A stretch of 64,000 nucleotides of DNA, taken from contig NZ_HG966617.1 of NCBI RefSeq assembly GCF_000689395.1, positions 2,354,221 through 2,418,220 on the forward strand. The letters run 5' to 3'. This DNA comes from Candidatus Phaeomarinobacter ectocarpi (GTDB lineage Bacteria > Pseudomonadota > Alphaproteobacteria > CGMCC-115125). The notes under the pieces are model-generated. The model was not told the origin of the DNA. It was given only the letters and a program-made list of their open reading frames with translations, and did no database searches. The position numbers and the translations under genes are program-made. The stretch's first letter is position 1, and every line of letters begins with the position of its first letter. This document shows, piece after piece, positions 1 through 9,456 of the stretch.

Positions 1-551
1 TGGTTGCTGCAAAGACCGACCAGGCGCATAAGGCCCTTGCGGCGCAATTTGCCTCCCACGGCGCAGACGGTGCTCTGGAGCGTGCCTACTGGGCCCTTGT
101 CTGGGGCCATCCACGCCGCCGCAAGTTCACCATCGATGCACCTTTGGGCCGCCACCCCAATGACCGCAAAAAGATGGCCGTGGTGTCTGAAGCGGTCGGG
201 CGACGCGCGGTGACCCATCTGGAAGTCAAAAAGCGGTTTGAACCTGAAGGCAAACCCGTCGCCGCCCTGGTTCAATGCCGCCTTGAAACCGGCCGCACCC
301 ATCAGATCCGCGTGCACCTGACCAAAGAGGGCATTCCCGTCATCGGCGACCCGGTCTATGGCCGCAGTCACATGACAATGGCCAATGGGCTGCCCGAACC
401 GGCAAAATCAGTGGCCAAGGCATTTTCCCGCCAGGCCCTGCACGCCTATCTGCTGGGGTTCTCCCACCCAAAAACCGCAGAAAAGCTCATTTTTGAGGCT
501 GATTTGCCGCCGGATATGGCCAAACTCCTCGCTTGTTTAGAAGCGTTGTAA
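1..551 (+). CDS. rluD: RluA/RluD-family pseudouridine synthase, 5' end outside window
   Basis: This is the C-terminal part of a large-subunit rRNA pseudouridine synthase; the reading frame is open from base 3 and the start lies before the window. Visible family hallmarks are YWALVWG, the RHP...KMAV segment, the AVTH strand and the LETGRTHQIRVH motif followed by GDPVYG, which line up with E. coli RluD/RluC C-terminal sequence. The catalytic Asp of the HRLD motif would be in the missing part. RluD modifies 23S rRNA helix 69, but RluA, RluC and RluD cannot be told apart safely from this fragment. It sits 157 bp upstream of rpoH on the same strand, a neighbourhood common in alphaproteobacteria. 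Confidence 0.85.
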   Translation, partial: VAAKTDQAHKALAAQFASHGADGALERAYWALVWGHPRRRKFTIDAPLGRHPNDRKKMAVVSEAVGRRAVTHLEVKKRFEPEGKPVAALVQCRLETGRTHQIRVHLTKEGIPVIGDPVYGRSHMTMANGLPEPAKSVAKAFSRQALHAYLLGFSHPKTAEKLIFEADLPPDMAKLLACLEAL

Positions 552-708
552 AATACCCGTGAACGCCCCCTTCAAAATTCAGCGCTAATCCCTAAATATA
601 GAGGGCTTCAGGCGGCCCCTGCGTCAGCGCGCCAAAACGCGCACCCGCAGGAAGAAACCTGACCGCAGGCCCAAATCAAACAAAATCGGGCCGGAGGGGA
701 GACTAATC

Positions 709-1623
709 ATGGCGACCAAATCCATTCCTAGTCTGACGCCAGATGGCAGCCTGACGCGCTATCTGCAGGAGATCAGAAAATTCCCCATGCTCGAGCCCGA
801 GCAGGAATACATGCTCGCGCGCCGCTATGCGGAACACGAAGACCCTGATGCGGCCCACAAACTCGTGACAAGCCATCTGCGCCTCGTCGCCAAGATCGCC
901 ATGGGCTATCGCGGCTACGGCCTGCCGATCGCCGAGGTGATTTCCGAAGGCAATGTCGGTCTCATGCAGGCGGTCAAGCGCTTCGATCCTGAAAAAGGGT
1001 TCCGCCTCTCCACCTATGCCATGTGGTGGGTCCGAGCCGCCATTCAGGAATACGTCCTGCGCTCATGGTCCCTGGTGAAGATCGGCACGACGGCCGCGCA
1101 GAAGAAACTGTTCTTCAACCTGCGCAAGGCCAAGGGCAAGATCGACGCCCTGGAAGATGGCGACCTGCGTCCTGAACACGTGCAGTCCATCGCCACCAAG
1201 CTTGGCGTGCCCGAGCAGGACGTGATCAACATGAACCGTCGCATGTCCAATGGGGGCGATCAGTCCCTCAATGCGCCCATGCGCGCGGATGCTGACGGCG
1301 GTGAGTGGCAGGACTGGCTGGTAGACGAAAGCGAAAGCGCTGAAGAGACGATCTCTGAAAGCGAAGAGCTTCTGCGCCGCCGCGAGATGCTGGCGGCCTC
1401 CATGCAGACCCTCAATGAGCGCGAAATGCACATCCTTACCGAGCGGCGCCTCAAGGATGAGCCCTCAACGCTCGAAGAGCTGAGCCAAGAATACGGCATC
1501 AGCCGCGAACGCGTCCGCCAGATCGAAGTCCGGGCATTCGAAAAGCTGCAAAAAGCCATGAAGGCCGCCCACAAGGACGAAATCCGGGCGACCCGCGAAA
1601 AGGCTGAGGAATACGCAAGCTAA
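709..1623 (+). CDS. rpoH: RNA polymerase heat-shock sigma factor RpoH (sigma-32)
   Basis: A 304-residue group 3 sigma factor that directs RNA polymerase to heat-shock promoters. Region 2 is complete (HLRLVAKIAMGYRGYGLP, then FRLSTYAMWWVRAAIQEYVL) and is followed by the RpoH-box-like QKKLFFNLR that distinguishes sigma-32 from housekeeping sigma factors. Region 4 near the C-terminus carries the helix-turn-helix YGISRERVRQIE. Length is normal for the family. A strong SD (GGAGGGG) lies 9-12 bases before the ATG. Alphaproteobacteria often carry several RpoH paralogues; this window shows one. The CPBP protease gene starts 17 bp downstream and may be cotranscribed. Confidence 0.95.
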   Translation: MATKSIPSLTPDGSLTRYLQEIRKFPMLEPEQEYMLARRYAEHEDPDAAHKLVTSHLRLVAKIAMGYRGYGLPIAEVISEGNVGLMQAVKRFDPEKGFRLSTYAMWWVRAAIQEYVLRSWSLVKIGTTAAQKKLFFNLRKAKGKIDALEDGDLRPEHVQSIATKLGVPEQDVINMNRRMSNGGDQSLNAPMRADADGGEWQDWLVDESESAEETISESEELLRRREMLAASMQTLNEREMHILTERRLKDEPSTLEELSQEYGISRERVRQIEVRAFEKLQKAMKAAHKDEIRATREKAEEYAS

Positions 1624-1640
1624 TTTGCGGAGCAGGATCG

Positions 1641-2567
1641 ATGCAGGAGCCAAAATCAGGCCTCACGCGCGATAGTTGGTGGCTTTATCCAGCACATGAA
1701 CACCTGCGCCCCGGATATGGGCGACAGACCTTGGCCTTTCTGGCCATCACCTTTGCCATTACCTACGGCGTGGGTGTCCTCGCCTTCCTGTTTCCCAATG
1801 TCATGATCGGCGAAAACGGCCTGAGCGGACCTCGCGCTCAGGCCTTTTTCTTTTTGGCCGTCTACGGGCCAACCCTTGCCGGTCTGATCCTCATCGTGTC
1901 GCATCACGGATGGCGGCGCGGGCTTGCCGATGTATTTGCGGGGGTGGTCGCCCCACGCACGCCGCTCACCTGGGTCATCTGGGCCGTGATCGCGCTGGCC
2001 GTTATGCCGCTCGGCTGGCTGATGGTGGATGCGCTCGCCCATATCGGCTTGGGCGGCGGGCCGATCGGACCGCTGAACGTTGCTGCCATTGCCACGGTGC
2101 CGGTCCTGTTCGTCACCACCCTGGCGCTCATCGCCGATCCCGGCCCCATCGGTGAGGAATATGGCTGGCGCGGCTATTTGCTTCCAAGGCTCATCGTTCT
2201 GCTGGGCCCGCTGCGCGCCAGCATCCTGATCGGCATCATCTGGGGCATCTGGCACCTGCCGGTGTTCTTCTTTCCCGGCACCAACCAGGCGAGTGCAAGC
2301 TACGCCTTCATGATGGCCAACTGGATCGGCTCCAGCATTCTCATGACATGGATCTTTATCCGCACCGGCGGCAACTGGTTCCTTTCAGGCGTCATCGTCC
2401 ACGCCTCGCTCAACACCAGCCTCGCCATCGGCATTTTGGGGATCGATCCGCTCTACGCGCTTGGCAGCCTCTTTCTCGCCAGCGTCGTTCTGCTCTGGCG
2501 CGGACCTGATCTTGATCTCGCGCTCATGCGCGACCGGGCGGGGCCTGCGCCTTCAGACGGCACGTAG
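1641..2567 (+). CDS. CPBP-family intramembrane metalloprotease (CAAX protease-like)
   Basis: A 308-residue polytopic membrane protein of the CPBP/Rce1-like family. Seven or so hydrophobic segments are visible. The three conserved family motifs are present: the paired glutamates and Arg in GEEYGWRG, the His in GIWHLP, and the C-terminal HASLNTS motif with His and Asn, which together form the metal-dependent active site in Rce1-type proteases. Substrate is unknown; bacterial members act in processes from bacteriocin immunity to membrane-protein turnover. It follows rpoH by 17 bp with SD-like AGGA, so it may be read from the rpoH transcript. It ends 4 bp from the convergent DUF6134 gene. Confidence 0.85.
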   Translation: MQEPKSGLTRDSWWLYPAHEHLRPGYGRQTLAFLAITFAITYGVGVLAFLFPNVMIGENGLSGPRAQAFFFLAVYGPTLAGLILIVSHHGWRRGLADVFAGVVAPRTPLTWVIWAVIALAVMPLGWLMVDALAHIGLGGGPIGPLNVAAIATVPVLFVTTLALIADPGPIGEEYGWRGYLLPRLIVLLGPLRASILIGIIWGIWHLPVFFFPGTNQASASYAFMMANWIGSSILMTWIFIRTGGNWFLSGVIVHASLNTSLAIGILGIDPLYALGSLFLASVVLLWRGPDLDLALMRDRAGPAPSDGT

Positions 2568-2571
2568 CCAA

Positions 2572-3288
2572 TTACCGCACGGCATCCGCCAGCTCCACCG
2601 CCTTGCAGGACCGGCACCGCAGCTGGATCGTTGATCCGTCCGTACCCTTGAACTGCATCTGGACCCATCGGCCCTCGGCGTCGTACCAGACCTCGTTGTC
2701 AATCGCGCCTGAATACTGGTAGCGCGTCGCGTCGAGCGTGCCATGAGCAGTAACGACCTGCTCACGGCCCTTCGAGGCAAGATCAACGTCAGAAATGCGC
2801 CCGGTGAAGGTATCGAGCACCCGGGTGGATCCGATCACGCCCGCATTCCAGTGATTGGTGGGATAGATGCCCACAGGCGCTTCATCTGTGCCGTTAGGCC
2901 CCGTCACCGTGAGACTGCCGCCCTCGGCCTCAGCCTCAATCTCACTGACCGTGCCGCCATCATTGGTGCGCGCGGTGATGGACATCAACGTCCCGTCCTG
3001 CCACAGCGCATCGGATTCATATTCAAAGCGGTAGACCGTGATGAACAGCGCTGAGACAGCAAGGTTTGTGGAGGTCTGAACGCGCAGCCCGTCGTCTACC
3101 TCATCGAACTGAACAATATGCTCCCCGATCTCGGCGCCACCGCGGTAAACACCAAACTCGATCCGGTCACCATAAAGCGCACGAATGTCCAGAATGGAGG
3201 CGGCAGCAGCCGGCAACGCTCCGCCCCCCAGGGTCAGACCGGCCGAAACAATCGCTGGCAGAAAATTGCGCGGCATGAGAAGCCTCAT
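2572..3288 (-). CDS. DUF6134-family exported protein
   Basis: A 238-residue protein with an N-terminal signal peptide (hydrophobic core followed by PAAAAS around residue 30) and a predicted all-beta mature domain. The sequence resembles the DUF6134 family from memory: an early FGVYRGGAEIGEHIVQF strand pair, a central TNHWN motif and a late YQYSGAIDNEVWYD segment. Two Cys in the C-terminal CRSCK could bind a metal or form a disulfide. No enzymatic function is known to me. It is the last gene of a minus-strand group behind yceI (49 bp gap), so a shared role in the periplasm is possible but unproven. Confidence 0.65.
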   Translation of the reverse strand: MRLLMPRNFLPAIVSAGLTLGGGALPAAAASILDIRALYGDRIEFGVYRGGAEIGEHIVQFDEVDDGLRVQTSTNLAVSALFITVYRFEYESDALWQDGTLMSITARTNDGGTVSEIEAEAEGGSLTVTGPNGTDEAPVGIYPTNHWNAGVIGSTRVLDTFTGRISDVDLASKGREQVVTAHGTLDATRYQYSGAIDNEVWYDAEGRWVQMQFKGTDGSTIQLRCRSCKAVELADAVR

Positions 3289-3337
3289 TACATGCGTGAA
3301 ACCATAAGCTTCATACGCACCCAGGGGCCAAGCGGTT

Positions 3338-4045
3338 TTACTGCTCCGCTTCGGCAGGCAGGTGAAACTCCGCCTCGATCAGCAACTCGATCTGATCACC
3401 CACCCCCATGGACGTCCCTTCCGGCGGCAGTCCGTTCGTCAGGCCGAACGCAGATCGATTGAACGCCCCGGTCGCGGAAAACCCGATGACGGCCTCAAGG
3501 TCCCCAAAGGGCTTGTTGCCATAACCACCATTGAACGTGACATCCAGCACCACTGGTCGGGTCACACCCATGAGCGTCAGATCGCCCGTCACATCTGCGG
3601 TGTGCGTGCCGGTCATAGTGATGTCCGTCGAGACATAACGAATCTCAGGGTGCTGATCCGCATCCAGCCATTCCGGGCCTGTCAGCGCCGCATTGAAGTC
3701 CGGCTGCGGGAACGGGAACTGCGTTTCAAGGGATGCCGCATCAACAGTCACCGACAGCGCCGCCTTGTCCGGCTCTGTTGGATCAATGGCCAGTGTGGCA
3801 TCCATCCGCGTAAACCGGGCCCGGTAGGTGGACAGTCCCAGATGATCGACCCCGAGAATGAGACTCGCATGGGACAGGTCCAGGCGATACTCACCAGCCG
3901 GAAGGTCTGCCCCGGGCATCATGGATCCATCTGGCGAATGGTCATGCCCTTCATGGGCAGACACTGGCAGTGCGAGCCCTGCCACCAGCAGCCAGGCCGC
4001 GCCAGCACCAGCCAGCGCGCCTGTCCATGTTTTCAGCTGCATCAT
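3338..4045 (-). CDS. YceI-family periplasmic protein
   Basis: About 235 residues with a signal peptide (WLLVAGLALPVSAHE) and a YceI-type lipocalin-like beta-barrel: YRLDLSHASLILGVDHLGLSTY at the N-terminus of the mature part, the DLTLMGVTRPVVLDV strand in the middle and EFHL-type final strand. YceI proteins bind long isoprenoid or lipid ligands in the periplasm; the ligand here is unknown. The His-rich start of the mature protein (HEGHDHSPDG) could bind metal and is a little unusual. I chose the ATG at 4045 because the longer frame would start with GTG two codons earlier. It lies 19 bp after msrA and is probably cotranscribed. Confidence 0.88.
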   Translation of the reverse strand: MMQLKTWTGALAGAGAAWLLVAGLALPVSAHEGHDHSPDGSMMPGADLPAGEYRLDLSHASLILGVDHLGLSTYRARFTRMDATLAIDPTEPDKAALSVTVDAASLETQFPFPQPDFNAALTGPEWLDADQHPEIRYVSTDITMTGTHTADVTGDLTLMGVTRPVVLDVTFNGGYGNKPFGDLEAVIGFSATGAFNRSAFGLTNGLPPEGTSMGVGDQIELLIEAEFHLPAEAEQ

Positions 4046-4064
4046 GTGCACGCCCCGCTTGCGG

Positions 4065-4718
4065 CTATTCAGCCGCCACGCCGGTGCCGATCGGGCAGGT
4101 CACGCCGGTGCCGCCCAGTCCGCAATAGCCATTGGGGTTCTTGGCGAGATATTGCTGGTGGTAATCCTCGGCAAAGTAGAACTCCGGCGCGGACCGGATT
4201 TCGGTCGTCACAGCGTCATAGCCGCGCGCACCCAGTTCCGTTTCATACATCGCCTTGGACGCCTTGGCGGCCGCCAGTTGCTCATCCGTATACGTATAAA
4301 TGGATGACCGGTACTGCGTGCCCACATCATTGCCCTGGCGCATCCCCTGCGTCGGGTCATGGGATTCCCAGAACGTCTTTAGCAACGCATCGAAGCTCAC
4401 CTTGTTGGGGTCATACACAACCAGCACGACTTCCGTATGGCCCGTCTGGCCGGAGCACACTTCCTCGTAAGTCGCATTGGGCGTGTAGCCGCCCGCATAG
4501 CCAACAGCCGTCACATGGACGCCGTCCAGTTCCCAGAACTTGCGTTCCGCACCCCAGAAACACCCAAGACCGAACTGCACCTGCTCCATGCCCTGTGGGT
4601 ACGGGCCCTTGAGGGCCGCGCCGTTCACAAAGTGCGTGTCAGCGGTCGGAATATCGAAATCACGGCCCGGCAACGCGGCTGTTTCGGCCACCATTTCGGC
4701 CTTTTTGCGCCCAAACAT
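4065..4718 (-). CDS. msrA: Peptide methionine (S)-S-oxide reductase MsrA
   Basis: A 217-residue repair enzyme that reduces the S epimer of methionine sulfoxide in proteins. The catalytic motif GLGCFWGAE places the nucleophilic Cys at residue 53, followed by the family sequence GYAGG and the GHTEVV segment. The C-terminal [13 protein letters not shown] region supplies two candidate recycling cysteines, so it looks like a three-Cys MsrA. No export signal is visible, so it is probably cytosolic. The SD AGGAGG lies 8 bases before the ATG. It heads a minus-strand run with yceI and DUF6134 genes; there is no MsrB gene nearby. Confidence 0.96.
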   Translation of the reverse strand: MFGRKKAEMVAETAALPGRDFDIPTADTHFVNGAALKGPYPQGMEQVQFGLGCFWGAERKFWELDGVHVTAVGYAGGYTPNATYEEVCSGQTGHTEVVLVVYDPNKVSFDALLKTFWESHDPTQGMRQGNDVGTQYRSSIYTYTDEQLAAAKASKAMYETELGARGYDAVTTEIRSAPEFYFAEDYHQQYLAKNPNGYCGLGGTGVTCPIGTGVAAE

Positions 4719-4805
4719 GGAACTGCCTCCTTCTGGCGAGATACGTTACCCCTAATGTAGGGGCTCAAAGGCCTCACGACCAGCGGCGGGCATGTCACGA
4801 AACCG

Positions 4806-5372
4806 CTAACGCTTCACCAGCATCACAACGCCGGTGGCCCAGTCCATCTGGGTGAACGCAAATCCGTCCCGCCCCCGAAGATCGTCCAGATAGGCATCCA
4901 CATTCGCCTGATGCCCGTCTGGCCAGTTGGGCTGTGGCAGCAGATCATCGACAAGATAGATGCCGCCGGGCTTAAGCGCCCCCAGCGCTTCATCCAGATG
5001 GGAAAACTTGCCTGGCCAGGCGTCCGCAAAGATCAGGTCATAGCTGCCCGCCTCCGCACGCGCCAGAACCGCCCCGCCATCCTCCAGCACAAACGTGACC
5101 CGCGCATCTGCGCCCAGCACATCGCGGGCAATGCCCTGCGGCCCCTCATCCGTATCCACACTCACCAGATGAGACTGCGCATCCATGCCTGACAGAAGCC
5201 ACGCCACCCCAAGGCCACACCCGGTCCCAAGCTCCAGCACCCGGCCACCGGGCTTGGAGGCTGCGAGAGACGCCAGCAACTGACCGACCTGCATGCCCGA
5301 GTTCATGTCAAAGCCAAGCGCGTCCGCCCGCATCTGGATTTCAGCCAGGGAAGAAGGGAATTTGGTTTCCAT
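4806..5372 (-). CDS. Class I SAM-dependent O-methyltransferase
   Basis: A 188-residue Rossmann-fold methyltransferase. Motif I is LELGTGCGLG, the acidic residue after strand 2 is in VSVDTDEG, and the DLIFADAWPGKF segment corresponds to the metal/substrate region of catechol O-methyltransferase-like proteins. It is shorter than many O-methyltransferases of this group (about 220). The open frame extends much further upstream across rpiB, but that part is antisense; the ATG at 5372 is preceded by an A/G-rich SD-like AGAAAGAAG. Substrate is unknown. It is divergent from rpiB, whose start is 54 bp away. Confidence 0.8.
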   Translation of the reverse strand: METKFPSSLAEIQMRADALGFDMNSGMQVGQLLASLAASKPGGRVLELGTGCGLGVAWLLSGMDAQSHLVSVDTDEGPQGIARDVLGADARVTFVLEDGGAVLARAEAGSYDLIFADAWPGKFSHLDEALGALKPGGIYLVDDLLPQPNWPDGHQANVDAYLDDLRGRDGFAFTQMDWATGVVMLVKR

Positions 5373-5426
5373 CAGCTTCTTTCTTGATATGACAGGGTCC
5401 AGACCCACACCGAACAGGAAACAGCC

Positions 5427-5855
5427 ATGAAAATCGCCATCGGCACAGACCATGCGGGCTTTGAATACAAAGAGAAGATCAAGGCATTCCTGACGGCGCA
5501 AGGTCACGAGGTCAAAGACTTCGGCACCTTCAGCGACGCCGCGTGCGACTACCCGGACTTTGTGTTCCCTGCCGCCAACGCGGTTGCATCCGGCGACTAT
5601 GACAGAGGCATCGTTCTGGGCGGCTCGGGCAATGGAGAAGCCATCGCGGCCAACAAGATCAAGGGCATTCGCTGCACGGTCTGCTGGAATCCCCTCTCCG
5701 CCGAGATGGCGCGCCGCCACAACGACTCAAACGTCCTGTCCCTGGGCCAGCGAATGATTGAGGAAAGCGATGTGACCGGCATCGTGCAGACATGGCTCGA
5801 CACGCCGTTTGAGGGCGGGCGGCACCAGCAGCGCATTGTCAAACTCGAAGCCTGA
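5427..5855 (+). CDS. rpiB: Ribose-5-phosphate isomerase B
   Basis: A 142-residue RpiB/LacAB-fold enzyme interconverting ribose 5-phosphate and ribulose 5-phosphate in the pentose phosphate pathway. The N-terminal GTDHAGFEYKE and GGSGNGEAIAANK motifs are clear. As in mycobacterial RpiB, the position used as catalytic Cys in E. coli (CGTG) is replaced by GSGNGE, so Glu71 is the likely base. Its SD is AGGAAACAG before ATG. It stands alone on the plus strand and points towards the small minus-strand unit at 5872-6065; transketolase, the next pathway enzyme, is 33 kb away. Confidence 0.94.
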   Translation: MKIAIGTDHAGFEYKEKIKAFLTAQGHEVKDFGTFSDAACDYPDFVFPAANAVASGDYDRGIVLGGSGNGEAIAANKIKGIRCTVCWNPLSAEMARRHNDSNVLSLGQRMIEESDVTGIVQTWLDTPFEGGRHQQRIVKLEA

Positions 5856-5871
5856 GCCAAACTTTGAACTC

Positions 5872-5919
5872 AAACAAAAGAAAGGGCCGTTCCAGCGCAC
5901 TGCTGGACACGACCCTTTC
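5872..5919 (-). terminator. Intrinsic terminator of the 26-codon ORF unit
   Basis: On the minus strand GAAAGGG...TCCAGC pairs with GCTGGA...CCCTTTC, and the stem is followed by CTTTTGTTTG. The U-rich tail is on the minus strand only, so it terminates the leftward transcript of the small ORF rather than rpiB, although rpiB transcripts would also form the hairpin. Confidence 0.75.
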
Positions 5920-5968
5920 CCGTGACTTCAGCGGGGTCGAAACCCCTAAAGCTAAAAGCACTGACCGG

Positions 5969-6049
5969 TTAGCAGACCACCTCGAAGGTTGCCCCAAATA
6001 GACCCGCTACCGACAAGGACCCAAAGCCCCGCTGCGTGACACTCGACAT
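5969..6049 (-). CDS. Unrecognised 26-residue ORF with extreme Shine-Dalgarno sequence
   Basis: This is a small ORF: ATG at 6049, 26 sense codons, TAA at 5969-5971. The peptide starts MSSVTQRGFGSLSVAGLFG and ends with TFEVVC; it has Gly/Val/Phe-rich hydrophobic character and a terminal Cys, with no family I recognise. Its SD is complementary to the 16S 3' end over 14 or more bases, with 7 nt between the GGAGG core and the ATG. Downstream on the same strand lie a second hairpin (5926-5951) and a good terminator (5872-5919), so the whole looks like a compact transcript of roughly 200 nt about 100 bp after thiC. It could be a translated micropeptide, a leader peptide or a dual-function sRNA. I cannot assign a function. 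Confidence 0.6.
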   Translation of the reverse strand: MSSVTQRGFGSLSVAGLFGATFEVVC

Positions 6050-6050
6050 T

Positions 6051-6064
6051 GGATCACCTCCTTT
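6051..6064 (-). promoter_or_regulatory. Full-length Shine-Dalgarno sequence
   Basis: Minus-strand bases read AAAGGAGGTGATCC, the exact complement of the alphaproteobacterial 16S 3' end (GGATCACCTCCTTT). The flanking bases extend the match further. It decides the start of the 26-codon ORF. Most SDs in this window match only 4-6 bases, so this one is exceptional. Confidence 0.85.
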
Positions 6065-6151
6065 CAATACGTTAGAACCATGTATGAAGCTGAGGTGATT
6101 TGCGGTTTTACGCAAGCAGGAATTTTGTGAATCGTTTGCGACTCGCCTTGC

Positions 6152-8086
<1,935 letters not shown>

Positions 8087-8139
8087 TCAAGCATGCAAAG
8101 GAGGGGCGGCGCGAGCGAACAAATGCCGCGCAACGTCCC

Positions 8140-8230
8140 AGTCCCTTCGCCGGCATGACCCGGATCAGGTTCAAAGGGTTCGGCTCTCTCAGCCGTCTCA
8201 GCCCCTACAAATAGTAGGGACACCCCTTGG
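8140..8230 (-). ncRNA. TPP riboswitch (THI element) upstream of thiC
   Basis: On the minus strand the conserved core is clear: AGGGGUGUCC at the 5' end, GGCUGAGA in the pyrimidine-sensor helix junction, then ACCCUUUGAACCUGAUC and the closing GGGUCAUGCCGGCGAAGGGA. This is the textbook TPP aptamer arrangement. It sits about 110 nt before the thiC start, so the expression platform is in 8033-8139. Bound thiamine pyrophosphate is expected to turn thiC off. Confidence 0.96.
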
Positions 8231-8352
8231 AACTTCGGCGCAGTGTGACTCCGTTTCGCCAAGGGTTAAAGCCCTCACTCACCTGTTATTTGACCCATCG
8301 CCGCTTCCCGCCACATTCTGGGGTGAGCTTGGGTCAATCACGGGAATGCCGC

Positions 8353-9438
8353 ATGGAATCCGTCTACTGGGTCCTTAACTGGGCCTGCCACCGCAAGTGC
8401 ACGCATTGCTACGAGAATCGCTTCCGCCCCTATGTGCGCGACGCACTGGAAGAGGTCGTGCGTGAGTCGGAGGAGGCTTTCCCCAAAATCATCGCCAATC
8501 TGCCCGAGCGGATGACCTATCTGGATCTGGCGTCCCCCGATGACAGCCCCGCTGGCTACACGCAGAAGCGCGGCCGCATCATCATGGCCGGCGGCGAAGT
8601 GCTGGTGGACCCGGTGCGCGAGCGGGTGCTCTACCCGGTGCTGGAGACGCTCAACGCCAAGTACCGCAACAAGGGCGGCGTCGACATCTCGATCCAGACC
8701 ACCGGCGATCTTGTGACCGAGAAAATCCTCGAGGAACTGCGCGAGCGCGGCATCCGCATGATCGCCATTTCAGGCATGGATGATTTCCACGTCGGCATGG
8801 AAGGCGACAAGCGCAAACCGCTGATCAAAAAGCTGCACGAGATGTTCGCCAAGACGGGCTATGCGGAACATTCCACCCGCGGCAATTTTGGCGAGTGGCA
8901 GAAGAACGACGGTCCCACCTATCTCTTCTTCGGCGCCACGGAGGACGAGTGGATCGGCAAGATATGGCCGCGTGGCCGCGCCTGGGACAACGGCCTCTCC
9001 CGCGCCACCATCAAGGACAATTTCTGCAACGCCTGGTCCGGCGGCCTCAACTTCCTCAACCACAAATATTCAGGCTCGGAAGTGTCCATTGATCCCCAGG
9101 GCGACGTCTTCCCCTGCTGCCTCAAGACCAAGGCCCCCATCGGCAATGTCACCGAGGAAAAACTCACCGACATTTTGGACAGCCTCGTCGGCCACCCCGC
9201 CTTCGAAGCCATCAACATGGGCCATCCCGAGCGCATGGGACTGAGCCACGGCTGGGATACGGACACCTTCTACGAAAAATCGAAGACCACCGACCCCAAG
9301 GGCAATCCCTACCGCAACCTCTGCATCGGCTGCGACAAGTTCCACGAAGAAGTCCTGGCCCCGGTCATTGAGGACATCAGGCAGGAGCGGCTTCGGGCCA
9401 TCGGCGTGACATCAGGGCCTTTGGTGGCAGCGGAGTAA
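8353..9438 (+). CDS. Orphan radical SAM protein with auxiliary Cys motifs
   Basis: A 361-residue protein with a radical SAM cluster motif CX3CX2C at Cys12, Cys16 and Cys19 (ACHRKCTHCYE), then a partial TIM-barrel. Additional cysteines at about 225, 255, 256, 324 and 327 (NFC, PCC, CIGC) suggest a SPASM or twitch-like auxiliary Fe-S site. SPASM proteins usually modify peptides or alcohols, but no precursor peptide, maturase partner or pathway gene is next to it. I placed the start at ATG 8353 because the radical SAM domain begins there; the frame is open back to 8227 and no SD is strong. It is divergent from thiC and shares its short promoter region. Confidence 0.8.
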   Translation: MESVYWVLNWACHRKCTHCYENRFRPYVRDALEEVVRESEEAFPKIIANLPERMTYLDLASPDDSPAGYTQKRGRIIMAGGEVLVDPVRERVLYPVLETLNAKYRNKGGVDISIQTTGDLVTEKILEELRERGIRMIAISGMDDFHVGMEGDKRKPLIKKLHEMFAKTGYAEHSTRGNFGEWQKNDGPTYLFFGATEDEWIGKIWPRGRAWDNGLSRATIKDNFCNAWSGGLNFLNHKYSGSEVSIDPQGDVFPCCLKTKAPIGNVTEEKLTDILDSLVGHPAFEAINMGHPERMGLSHGWDTDTFYEKSKTTDPKGNPYRNLCIGCDKFHEEVLAPVIEDIRQERLRAIGVTSGPLVAAE

Positions 9439-9456
9439 CACAATCCTCCACTTCTG

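Noticed and set aside
3362-4612. A 416-codon plus-strand frame opposite yceI and msrA
   Set aside because: Basic, low-complexity translation typical of antisense shadows in GC-rich genes; both genes on the other strand are well supported.
6048-6065. Exact match to the 16S rRNA 3' end on the plus strand, possible rRNA fragment
   Set aside because: The sequence before it does not resemble 16S helix 45 and the match is explained as an SD on the minus strand.
8227-8355. EcfG promoter (GGAAC...CGTT) before the radical SAM gene
   Set aside because: Spacing is 18 bp, outside the 16-17 bp consensus, and GGAAC is part of the riboswitch flank.
8353-9438. Radical SAM sulfatase maturase (anSME) serving the sulfatase at 16.2 kb
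   Set aside because: The cysteine pattern and sequence around the cluster do not match anSME as I know it, and the genes are 7 kb apart on separate units.
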